In this document: one piece after another, positions 6,872 to 12,856 of the stretch
Layout: each line of letters starts with the position of its first letter
How positions within the stretch are numbered: the stretch's first letter is position 1
NCBI GenBank assembly: GCA_029857655.1
Contig: JAOUGR010000017.1
Location: 1-13,291, forward strand
Reading direction: 5' to 3'
Origin: Gammaproteobacteria bacterium
Lineage (GTDB): Bacteria > Pseudomonadota > Gammaproteobacteria > Steroidobacterales > Steroidobacteraceae
Length of the DNA stretch: 13,291 nt
Notes under the pieces: model-generated
The model's input: the letters and a program-made list of their open reading frames with translations, nothing else
The model's database searches: none
What the model was told of the DNA's origin: nothing
Translations under genes and position numbers: made by a program

Positions 6872-6899
6872 TTGCCGCCGGTTCACTGAATGCTAAGAC
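6872..6899 (+). promoter_or_regulatory. possible rpiA promoter overlapping the terminator
   Basis: TTGCCG (6872-6877), 16-base spacer ending in TGC (an extended -10), and TAAGAC (6894-6899). The -10 is weak. Its predicted start, near 6906, would lie in the left arm of the hairpin at 6898-6923, so such transcripts could not form the full terminator. Speculative but it solves how rpiA is expressed past a terminator that ends just before its Shine-Dalgarno. Confidence 0.3.
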
Positions 6900-6926
6900 T
6901 GTGCCCGCGAAAGCGGGCACAGTTTT
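6898..6926 (+). terminator. intrinsic terminator, GAAA tetraloop hairpin
   Basis: A perfect 11-base-pair stem, ACTGTGCCCGC (6898-6908) with GCGGGCACAGT (6913-6923), closed by a GAAA tetraloop and running into TTTT (6923-6926). It would end the mini-gene transcript. The core CCCGCGAAAGCGGG also resembles a dispersed hairpin repeat common in GC-rich proteobacteria, so it may be a repeat used as a terminator. Confidence 0.72.
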
Positions 6927-6941
6927 ATGTGGAGGACGATG

Positions 6942-7601
6942 ATGGACGCCGACGCCAGGAAGAAAGCGGCTGCACTCGCGGCGCTCGATTTCGTAGAGGA
7001 CGGCATGCTGGTCGGGGTCGGAACCGGTTCGACCGTCAATCACTTCATCGCCGCACTGGCGGAACGGCGCCACCGCATATCCGGCGCGGTTTCCTCCTCC
7101 GATGCCAGTACCCGCCTGCTGCGCAAGGCCGGCATCGAAGTCCTCGAACTGAATGACTCCGGCGACCTGCCGCTATATGTAGACGGCGCCGACGAGGCGA
7201 CCCGGCACCTGCACCTGATCAAGGGCGGCGGCGGGGCATTGACACGTGAAAAGATCGTGGCGGCCGCCAGCCGCCGCTTCGTCTGCATCATCGACGATAC
7301 CAAGCTCGTCGACGTCCTCGGGAAGTTCCCGCTGCCGGTCGAAGTGATCCCGATGGCGCGCTCGCTGGTCGCCCGCAAGCTCGTCGGCCTGGGCGGCCAG
7401 CCGGTTTATCGGGAGGGATTCACGACCGACAACGGCAATGCGATCCTCGACGTGCGCAATCTGAAGATCAGTGACCCGGTCGCATTGGAGGCCGAGATCG
7501 GCCTGCTGGCCGGTGTCGTCTCGGTCGGCCTGTTCGCCAGGCGCGGTGCGGACGTCTTGCTGGTCGCGGGCGCTGGCGGGGTAAAGACGCTGAGGCGTTG
7601 A
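6942..7601 (+). CDS. rpiA: ribose-5-phosphate isomerase A
   Basis: The 219-residue enzyme interconverts ribose 5-phosphate and ribulose 5-phosphate in the non-oxidative pentose phosphate pathway. The motifs fall at the positions known for E. coli RpiA: GTGST at 27-31, SSSDAST at 51-57, DGADE at 81-85 (D81 and D84), and [11 protein letters not shown] at 94-104 (K94 and catalytic E103). I chose the ATG at 6942 because the GGAGG Shine-Dalgarno (6931-6935) is 6 bases away and the length equals the E. coli enzyme. An ATG at 6939 is too close to it, and one at 6927 lies before it and abuts the terminator. The gene is followed by a bidirectional terminator. Confidence 0.96.
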   Translation: MDADARKKAAALAALDFVEDGMLVGVGTGSTVNHFIAALAERRHRISGAVSSSDASTRLLRKAGIEVLELNDSGDLPLYVDGADEATRHLHLIKGGGGALTREKIVAAASRRFVCIIDDTKLVDVLGKFPLPVEVIPMARSLVARKLVGLGGQPVYREGFTTDNGNAILDVRNLKISDPVALEAEIGLLAGVVSVGLFARRGADVLLVAGAGGVKTLRR

Positions 7602-7650
7602 CGTTTGCGGCGCCTCTGGCGCAGTCAAGGGTTCTCGTTCTGGCACCCGC

Positions 7651-7691
7651 AAAATCAGAAGGCCGACCCTGCGGGCCGGCCTTCTGATTTT
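7651..7691. terminator. bidirectional terminator between rpiA and tRNA-Gln
   Basis: A 15-base-pair perfect inverted repeat: AAAATCAGAAGGCCG (7651-7665) and CGGCCTTCTGATTTT (7677-7691), with an 11-base loop. The outer A/T bases give a T-run on either strand, so it can end rpiA on the plus strand and the tRNA transcript on the minus strand. Confidence 0.88.
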
Positions 7692-7693
7692 GT

Positions 7694-7767
7694 TGGCTGG
7701 GGGACTAGGATTCGAACCTAGGTTGGCGGAGTCAGAGTCCGCAGTCCTACCGCTAGACGATCCCCCA
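7694..7767 (-). tRNA. tRNA-Gln, anticodon CUG
   Basis: A 74-base tRNA with encoded CCA. Acceptor arms TGGGGGA and TCCCCCA pair fully; the D-arm is GTCT/GGAC; the anticodon stem GCGGA/TCCGC frames the loop CTCTGAC with anticodon CTG (plus-strand 7733-7735 reads CAG); the T-arm is CTAGG-TTCGAAT-CCTAG; the discriminator is G. The U1-A72 pair and G73 are glutamine identity elements. It lies 28 bases downstream of rpsI on the same strand, with no visible promoter in the gap, so it is probably processed from the rplM-rpsI transcript and ended by the hairpin at 7651-7691. Confidence 0.96.
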
Positions 7768-7795
7768 AAATCCGGTTCGTCCGCAGGGTACTGAC

Positions 7796-8188
7796 TCAGC
7801 GCTTGCTGAACTGCGGTCCGCGGCGGGCTTTTTTCCGGCCGACCTTCTTGCGCTCGACTTCGCGTGCGTCGCGGGTCACGAATCCTGCCGCACGCAAAGG
7901 CTTGCGCAGCGTCTCGTCGTATTCGATCAGCGCGCGCGTGATGCCGTGGCGGATCGCGCCGGCCTGGCCGGTGACGCCACCGCCATCGACCAGCACATTG
8001 ACATCGAACCGGTCGACCATCTGCACGAGTTCCAGCGGCTGGCGGACGATCATGCGCCCGGTCTTGCGCCCGAAGAACTCGTCGAGCGGGCGGCCATTCA
8101 CGGTGATCGCGCCCTTGCCCGGTTTCATGAAAACGCGCGCGGCCGATGTCTTGCGCCGGCCGGTTCCATAGTTGTCATTCAATGCCAT
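7796..8188 (-). CDS. rpsI: 30S ribosomal protein S9
   Basis: A 130-residue protein, the same length as E. coli S9. The N-terminal [18 protein letters not shown] (residues 7-24) and the Lys/Arg-rich C-terminal end [13 protein letters not shown], which reaches the P-site tRNA anticodon loop, are both typical. I chose the ATG at 8188, preceded by AGGA at a spacing of 7; the frame is open upstream into rplM, but no homology supports an extension. It is the second gene of the conserved rplM-rpsI operon, 31 bases after the rplM stop. Confidence 0.98.
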   Translation of the reverse strand: MALNDNYGTGRRKTSAARVFMKPGKGAITVNGRPLDEFFGRKTGRMIVRQPLELVQMVDRFDVNVLVDGGGVTGQAGAIRHGITRALIEYDETLRKPLRAAGFVTRDAREVERKKVGRKKARRGPQFSKR

Positions 8189-8219
8189 TGTCTGATCCTG
8201 GTCTGTTGCGGGCCCGGGC

Positions 8220-8651
8220 TCACTTGAGCTCGAGCGATTTCGGCTGTTGCGCCGCGTGCGGGTGCTTCGCGCCCGCGAATACATGCAGCTTCCTGAACAT
8301 CTGGCGGCCCAGTATCGTCTTCGGCAGCATGCCCTTGACCGCGTACTGGATCGCGCGTTCCGGGTGCTCGGCGAGCAGCTTGCCAAGCGCGATCGTCTTC
8401 AGGTTGCCCAGATAGCCGGTGTGCTGCTGGTAAACCTTGTCGCGCAGCTTGTTGCCGGTGACCGCGACCTTTTCTGCGTTGATCACGATGATGTAATCGC
8501 CGCAGTCGACATGCGGCGTGTACTCGGGCTTGTGCTTGCCACGCAAGCGAAACGCGATCGCCGACGCCAGGCGACCCAGGGTCTTTCCGGACGCATCCAC
8601 CAGGTACCAGTCGCGGCTGACGCGCTCTGGCTTTGCAAAAACCGTCTTCAT
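8220..8651 (-). CDS. rplM: 50S ribosomal protein L13
   Basis: A 143-residue L13 (E. coli 142), an early-assembly large-subunit protein. The start [20 protein letters not shown] and the segments GKTLGRLAS (about 22-30), [16 protein letters not shown] (about 51-66), the conserved H-TGYLG motif, and [21 protein letters not shown] are characteristic. The ATG at 8651 is preceded by an AGGGG sequence at good spacing; the open frame continues upstream without similarity. It heads the rplM-rpsI operon, with the tRNA-Gln gene downstream. Confidence 0.98.
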   Translation of the reverse strand: MKTVFAKPERVSRDWYLVDASGKTLGRLASAIAFRLRGKHKPEYTPHVDCGDYIIVINAEKVAVTGNKLRDKVYQQHTGYLGNLKTIALGKLLAEHPERAIQYAVKGMLPKTILGRQMFRKLHVFAGAKHPHAAQQPKSLELK

Positions 8652-8691
8652 CTTGGGCCCCTGAAAGGGTCTGGTTCGAGAAAGGCCGGCA

Positions 8692-8719
8692 AGTTTACAC
8701 AGATGCACAGGTGTTGCAA
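8692..8719 (-). promoter_or_regulatory. promoter of rplM-rpsI
   Basis: Reading the minus strand, TTGCAA (8719-8714) and TAAACT (8697-8692) are separated by 16 bases. Start expected near 8685, giving a leader of about 34 bases with the rplM Shine-Dalgarno. Fair match, not proven. Confidence 0.5.
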
Positions 8720-8780
8720 AGCCGGAAGACCCCCGACGCAAGTCATTGTCGCAATTAGGGAAGTAATAGCGCCGGGGCTA

Positions 8781-8786
8781 TATAAT
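8781..8786 (+). promoter_or_regulatory. -10 element directly before coq7
   Basis: A perfect TATAAT ends 9 bases before the coq7 ATG at 8796. A start 7 bases downstream would leave a leader of about 3 bases, and no Shine-Dalgarno is present. I see no good -35 at 16-18 bases, so an activator may be needed. Confidence 0.5.
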
Positions 8787-8795
8787 ATGCGTCAC

Positions 8796-9437
8796 ATGCC
8801 CGGCCCCCGCTTGTCCCCGCTAGACCGCCTGCTGGAACTGGCTGATTTGGGACTTCGCGCCAGTTTTGGGCGCCCCTCCGCCACCCGCCCCACACCGGGC
8901 TCGTCGGCCAAATCCGTGCCACTGGATGAGGGCCGCCGGCGCCATGTTGCCGGGCTGATGCGGGTCAATCACGCGGGAGAAGTCGCGGCCCAGGGTCTGT
9001 ATCACGGCCAGGCCCTGACGGCGCGTTCTGAAGCCGTCCGCGCCACCCTGCGCCGGGCCGCCGACGAGGAAGGCGATCATCTGGCCTGGTGCCGCGACCG
9101 CCTCGACGAACTGGGCTCGCGCAGCAGTCTGCTGAATCCGGTCTGGTATGCAGGATCGGTTGCATTCGGCGCCGTGGCGGGATTGCTCGGGGATCGCGTC
9201 AGCCTGGGATTCATGGCCGAGACGGAAAGGCAGGTCGAGGGCCACCTCGAAGGACATCTAGCCAGGCTGCCGGATGACGACCAGCGCAGCCGCGCGATCA
9301 TCGAGCAGATGAAGTCGGACGAGGTCGCTCACGGCCGTTCAGCGCGGGAGGCCGGCGGCGATGAATTGCCGGTGCCCGTGCCGCAGTTGATGAGATTGAC
9401 CGCCCGGATTATGACCGGCACGGCATACTGGCTGTGA
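8796..9437 (+). CDS. coq7: Coq7-type diiron ubiquinone C6-hydroxylase
   Basis: A 213-residue ferritin-like diiron monooxygenase that hydroxylates ring carbon C6 of the demethoxyubiquinone intermediate. All diiron ligands are visible in order: E62 (NHAGEVAAQ), E92 and H95 (EEGDH), E144 ([10 protein letters not shown]), E176 and H179 (SDEVAHG). A Pro/Arg-rich linker (residues 25-42) precedes the catalytic domain. I chose the ATG at 8796: the in-frame ATG at 8787 directly abuts the TATAAT box and could not be transcribed from it, and the longer open frame upstream runs antisense through rplM. This enzyme replaces UbiF in many bacteria and complements the UbiH and UbiI found here. Same strand and about 100 bases before the crp-like gene. 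Confidence 0.94.
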   Translation: MPGPRLSPLDRLLELADLGLRASFGRPSATRPTPGSSAKSVPLDEGRRRHVAGLMRVNHAGEVAAQGLYHGQALTARSEAVRATLRRAADEEGDHLAWCRDRLDELGSRSSLLNPVWYAGSVAFGAVAGLLGDRVSLGFMAETERQVEGHLEGHLARLPDDDQRSRAIIEQMKSDEVAHGRSAREAGGDELPVPVPQLMRLTARIMTGTAYWL

Positions 9438-9455
9438 GCCGGCACCGGTTATGTC

Positions 9456-9484
9456 TTGCGGTGCGGACGAGCGTGTAATACAAC
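9456..9484 (+). promoter_or_regulatory. candidate promoter of the crp-like gene
   Basis: TTGCGG (9456-9461), 17 bases, TACAAC (9479-9484). The match is only fair; no CRP half-site pair is evident around it. Confidence 0.28.
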
Positions 9485-9541
9485 GGCGGCCAAGCCCGCG
9501 ACAGCAACCAGGCTGCGCATCAACCACCTCAGGGGAGCATC

Positions 9542-10240
9542 ATGGAAGACGGCGTCAAGCAGTTGACTGACATTCCGGCGATCAATCGATTCCTGAGCTA
9601 TTGCCGGGTCCGCACGGTACCGTCCAAGACCGTGCTGATCCATGCCGGCGACCTGCCGGATGTCCTCTACTACATCATCCGCGGATCGGTCGAGGTGATG
9701 ATCGAGGACGAGGAAGGCAACGAAATGGTCCTCGCCTACCTCAACAAGGGCCAGTTCTTCGGCGAAATGGGTCTGTTCTCGGACAGCCAGCAGCGCAGCG
9801 CATGGGTGCGCACGCGCTCGCAGTGCGAACTCGCGGAGATGACTTATCCACGCTTTCGCCAGGTCGCGTCGGAGAGCCCGGCCCTCGTATTCGAGCTATC
9901 GACCCAGCTTGCAACACGCCTCGACCGCACCAATCGCAAGCTCGGCGACCTGGCCTTCGTCGACGTCACCGGGCGTATCGCGCACGCGATCATGGACCTC
10001 TGCAGCGAACCGGACGCGATGACCCACCCTCAGGGCATGCAGATCAAGGTCAGCCGCCAGGAACTTTCGCGCCTGGTCGGATGTTCGCGCGAAATGGCGG
10101 GACGCGTGCTCAAGGTGCTCGAGGAGCAGGGCATCCTGACCGCGCGCGGCAAGACGATCGTGGTGTTCGGCGCGCGGCCCAAGGTCAAGGCGCGGCCGGC
10201 GCCGGAATTCACCAAGTCCGCCGCCGCCGCCGCCAAGTAA
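9542..10240 (+). CDS. crp: CRP/Vfr/Clp-family transcription regulator
   Basis: A 232-residue CRP-family global regulator. The N-terminal cyclic-nucleotide domain has FFGEMGLF (72-79) and QRSAWVRTRSQ (84-94), keeping the cAMP phosphate-binding E75, R85 and S86; the dimer-helix position equal to T127 is T130, but S128 is N131. The DNA-binding domain keeps LAFVDVTGRI (137-146), DAMTHPQGMQIKVSRQEL and the recognition helix GCSREMAGRVLK (180-191) with R183, E184 and R188, so a TGTGA-type site is expected. The recognition-helix sequence SREMAGRVLK matches Xanthomonas Clp, while the RSAW pocket is that of CRP/Vfr. After the normal end near G210 come about 20 extra Lys/Ala/Pro residues. The start is the ATG after an AGGGGAG Shine-Dalgarno at 9531-9537. 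Converges on rpe with a 6-base gap. Confidence 0.9.
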   Translation: MEDGVKQLTDIPAINRFLSYCRVRTVPSKTVLIHAGDLPDVLYYIIRGSVEVMIEDEEGNEMVLAYLNKGQFFGEMGLFSDSQQRSAWVRTRSQCELAEMTYPRFRQVASESPALVFELSTQLATRLDRTNRKLGDLAFVDVTGRIAHAIMDLCSEPDAMTHPQGMQIKVSRQELSRLVGCSREMAGRVLKVLEEQGILTARGKTIVVFGARPKVKARPAPEFTKSAAAAAK

Positions 10241-10246
10241 CCCGGT

Positions 10247-10918
10247 TCAGGCGTTGCGGGCGATGGCCGCGCGCATTGCGCGGATTGTCGCCGCATAGTC
10301 CTTCGAGCCGAAGATCGCGCTGCCGGCCACGAATGCGTCGGCCCCCGCCCCGGCGATCGCAGCGATATTGTCGAGCTTGACCCCGCCATCGATCTCGAGC
10401 CGTATTTCGCGGCCGCTGGCGTCGATGATCTGGCGGGCATCGGCGAGCTTGCCGAGCACCGGCTCGATGAACTGCTGCCCTGCGAATCCGGGATTCACCG
10501 ACATCAACAGCAGCAGGTCGATCTGCTCCAGCGTGTGATCGAGCCAGGAAAGCGGCGTGGCCGGATTCAGCACCAGGCCCGGCCTGCAGCCCGATTCCCG
10601 GATCAGGCGGATGGTGCGGTCGACATGCCGGCTCGCCTCGGGGTGGAAGCTGATCCAGGTCGCGCCGGCCTCGGCGAACTCGGACACCAGGCGATCCACC
10701 GGGTCCACCATCAGGTGCACGTCAATCGGTGCCTTCACCCCGTGCTTTCGAAGTGCCTTGCAGACCAGCGGGCCGATCGTCAGGTTCGGCACGTAGTGAT
10801 TGTCCATCACGTCGAAATGGATCCAGTCGGCGCCCGCGGCGAGTACGGCGTCGACTTCGGCGCCGAGGCGCGCGAAATCCGCGGACAGGATTGATGGTGC
10901 GATGACCGGCGCCAGCAT
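10247..10918 (-). CDS. rpe: ribulose-phosphate 3-epimerase
   Basis: A 223-residue TIM-barrel enzyme that interconverts ribulose 5-phosphate and xylulose 5-phosphate. Visible residues: [13 protein letters not shown] (7-19), [17 protein letters not shown] (34-50) with metal ligands H34 and D36, DVHLMV (66-71) with H68, [12 protein letters not shown] (139-150), and IDGGV (176-180) with D177, followed by the phosphate-binding AGSAIF (198-203). Length and order match the family. It is 14 bases downstream of djlA on the same strand and probably shares its transcript. RpiA in this window acts on the same substrate. Confidence 0.96.
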   Translation of the reverse strand: MLAPVIAPSILSADFARLGAEVDAVLAAGADWIHFDVMDNHYVPNLTIGPLVCKALRKHGVKAPIDVHLMVDPVDRLVSEFAEAGATWISFHPEASRHVDRTIRLIRESGCRPGLVLNPATPLSWLDHTLEQIDLLLLMSVNPGFAGQQFIEPVLGKLADARQIIDASGREIRLEIDGGVKLDNIAAIAGAGADAFVAGSAIFGSKDYAATIRAMRAAIARNA

Positions 10919-10932
10919 GTTCTTACTTTAGC

Positions 10933-11757
10933 CTATCGCATGCCGCGCGATTCACGGATCCGTTCATAGGCCGCCTGGATCGCCTGGGTCTTCTGCTTGG
11001 CGACTTCGAGCATGGATTCCGGCAGGCCGCGGGCCACCAGCTTGTCCGGATGATTCCGGCTCATCAGGCGACGGTAGCTTCGCTTGACCTCGGCATCGCT
11101 GGCGGTACGCGGCACGTCGAGCACTTCGTATGCCTCGGCGAGCGCGTCACGACCGGCCGCGGACGCGCCCGGTGGCGGTCCGCGGCCGTATCGGCCGTCA
11201 CCATGAGCTGCACCATAACCCTGCAATCGCAGAACCGTCTCCAGGTGTGCGAATTCGATGGCACTGATCCCGAGCGCCTGGGCCACACGCACGAGCGTCG
11301 CGTGGGTCGCACCGTGCATGCCATCGCCCATCAGTGCGGCGCGCATCTGGATCTCGAGGAACATGCGCAACAAGTCGCCCCGACCGCGACAGACGTGCAG
11401 CAGCTCCGCCAGTGCCGCGCGGGCGTCGAATCCGCTGTCCTTGCCCCGGGTGAAGCACTCCATCGCCGCGCGAGTGTCGGCGTCGCCCAGGTTGAACTGG
11501 CGGAAAATCCTGCGCGCGGCGGCAATGTCCTGCTCCGACACCCGGCCATCGGATTTGGCGACGTAGCCCATGATGCTGAAGGCCGTGCGGAAAAATGTGG
11601 ACCGCACGATCGCCGGGTCCGCGCGCGGACCTGCCAGACCGCCCGATCTTTGAAGATCGTAGAAATGGCCCAGGATCAGACCGATCAGCGCGCCCAGGGG
11701 CCTGCGGCTCAGGATGAACCCCAGCAATGCGCCAATCAGCTTGCCGGTCCAGTTCAT
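10933..11757 (-). CDS. djlA: DjlA, membrane-anchored J-domain co-chaperone
   Basis: A 274-residue protein matching DjlA (E. coli 271). A single N-terminal membrane segment (about residues 5-31, rich in Gly and Leu, with GALLGFILSRRPLGALIG) resembles the DjlA transmembrane domain. A central TerB-like all-alpha region (about 55-180, FFRTAFSIMGYVAKSDGRVS) follows, then a glycine-rich linker (180-203) and a C-terminal J domain with the HPD motif at 236-238 that stimulates DnaK. DjlA is associated with the Rcs envelope-stress system in enterobacteria; here that is unknown. The ATG at 11757 is preceded by AAGGA; the longer upstream frame has no similarity. Divergent from purC, 85 bases away. Confidence 0.93.
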   Translation of the reverse strand: MNWTGKLIGALLGFILSRRPLGALIGLILGHFYDLQRSGGLAGPRADPAIVRSTFFRTAFSIMGYVAKSDGRVSEQDIAAARRIFRQFNLGDADTRAAMECFTRGKDSGFDARAALAELLHVCRGRGDLLRMFLEIQMRAALMGDGMHGATHATLVRVAQALGISAIEFAHLETVLRLQGYGAAHGDGRYGRGPPPGASAAGRDALAEAYEVLDVPRTASDAEVKRSYRRLMSRNHPDKLVARGLPESMLEVAKQKTQAIQAAYERIRESRGMR

Positions 11758-11842
11758 CGTACTTTCCTTGACCGCCCCATCACCCGGCTGCAAGAATCCG
11801 CGCTCCCCAGCCGGCGCGCGCCAGCGCCATGGTACCAAGAGC

Positions 11843-12739
11843 ATGCAGAGCCCGGATGCCAGCCCCCTCTTTGAGTCAAAGCTCTCCGGACTTGAGTTGG
11901 TCCATCGCGGCAAGGTGCGGGACAACTACGCTATCGGCGATGGACGCCTGCTGATCGTTGCGACCGATCGGCTCTCCGCCTTCGACGTCGTCATGCCCGA
12001 TCCGATCCCCGGCAAGGGCCGCGTGCTCACCACGATCTCGAATTTCTGGTTCGGGCGCACGCAGCGCGTCGTCTCCAATCACCTGACCGGCGAGCCGCTG
12101 TCGCGTTATGTCGGCAATCCCCGCGAACTCGCGATGCTCGAGGGCCGTGCCGTCATTGTCGAGCGCCTGACGCCACTGCCGGTCGAGGCCGTCGTGCGCG
12201 GCTATCTCGCCGGTTCGGGCTGGAAGGATTATCAGGAGCGCGGAATGATAGGCGGCATCCGGCTGCCCCCAGGACTCGTGCAGGCCAGCAGGTTGCCGGA
12301 GCCCATATTCACGCCAGCGACCAAGGCGCCCGCCGGTGCGCACGACGAGAACATCAGCTACGACCAGATGGTCAAGATCATCGGCGCCTCGGCTGCCGCC
12401 AGGATCCGTGAGCTCTCGCTCAAGCTGTACGCACATGGGGTCGAGCACGCATTGGCGAATGGCATCATCATCGCGGACACAAAATTCGAGTTTGGACTCG
12501 ATCACAAGAACCGGGTCGTGCTGATGGACGAAGTGATGACCCCCGATTCATCCCGATTCTGGCCGGTCGACAGCTATCAGGAGGGCGCGAGCCCGCCATC
12601 ATTCGACAAGCAGTACGTGCGCGACTATCTCGAGTCCCTCGGTTGGGACAAGAAGCCCCCGGCCCCGACACTGCCGCCCGACGTGATCCGGCTGACTGCA
12701 CTCAAGTACCGCGAAGCGCAACACCGGTTGCTGGCCTGA
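11843..12739 (+). CDS. purC: phosphoribosylaminoimidazole-succinocarboxamide synthase
   Basis: A 298-residue SAICAR synthase, the long form found in Xanthomonas, betaproteobacteria and yeast Ade1 rather than the roughly 237-residue enterobacterial form. It joins CAIR and aspartate with ATP in purine synthesis. Motifs: LVHRGKVRDNY (19-29), LLIVATDRLSAFDVVMPDPI (36-55), the P-G-K-G-R segment, RGYLAGSGWKDYQ, the HDENISYDQM segment, and IIADTKFEFGLD with the SAICAR signature. I chose the ATG at 11843, which starts MQSPDASPLF a few residues before the conserved core; the frame is open further upstream across djlA's start without similarity. No clear Shine-Dalgarno at normal spacing precedes it. 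Confidence 0.95.
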   Translation: MQSPDASPLFESKLSGLELVHRGKVRDNYAIGDGRLLIVATDRLSAFDVVMPDPIPGKGRVLTTISNFWFGRTQRVVSNHLTGEPLSRYVGNPRELAMLEGRAVIVERLTPLPVEAVVRGYLAGSGWKDYQERGMIGGIRLPPGLVQASRLPEPIFTPATKAPAGAHDENISYDQMVKIIGASAAARIRELSLKLYAHGVEHALANGIIIADTKFEFGLDHKNRVVLMDEVMTPDSSRFWPVDSYQEGASPPSFDKQYVRDYLESLGWDKKPPAPTLPPDVIRLTALKYREAQHRLLA

Positions 12740-12746
12740 TTTCAGC

Positions 12747-12763
12747 GCGGCCGTTCCGGCCGC
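12747..12763 (+). other. GC-rich hairpin after purC, no T-tract
   Basis: GCGGCCG (12747-12753) pairs with CGGCCGC (12757-12763) around a 3-base loop, 8 bases after the purC stop. No run of T follows, so it is a weak terminator candidate or an mRNA 3' stabiliser. Confidence 0.35.
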
Positions 12764-12856
12764 CTTGATGATGCGTCCTAAAAAATTGCCGTGCATCACT
12801 GCGCCCCGGCAAGTCAGCGGATTGCGGGGTCCTCCGGCCTGTGCCACGCTGCCGCG

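Noticed and set aside
8247..8795. N-terminal extension of the coq7 frame to 396 codons
   Set aside because: The extension is antisense to rplM; Coq7 proteins are about 210 residues and the TATAAT box lies just before the ATG at 8796.
9433..9448. Possible CRP half-site TGTGA at the coq7 stop
   Set aside because: The second half after a 6-base spacer reads ACCGG and does not resemble TCACA.
10241..10246. Terminator between crp and rpe
   Set aside because: Only 6 bases separate the convergent stops and no hairpin with T-run is visible nearby.
11831..11842. -10 element placing purC as another leaderless gene
   Set aside because: GGTACC or TACCAA before the ATG match the -10 consensus poorly and no -35 at correct spacing is present.
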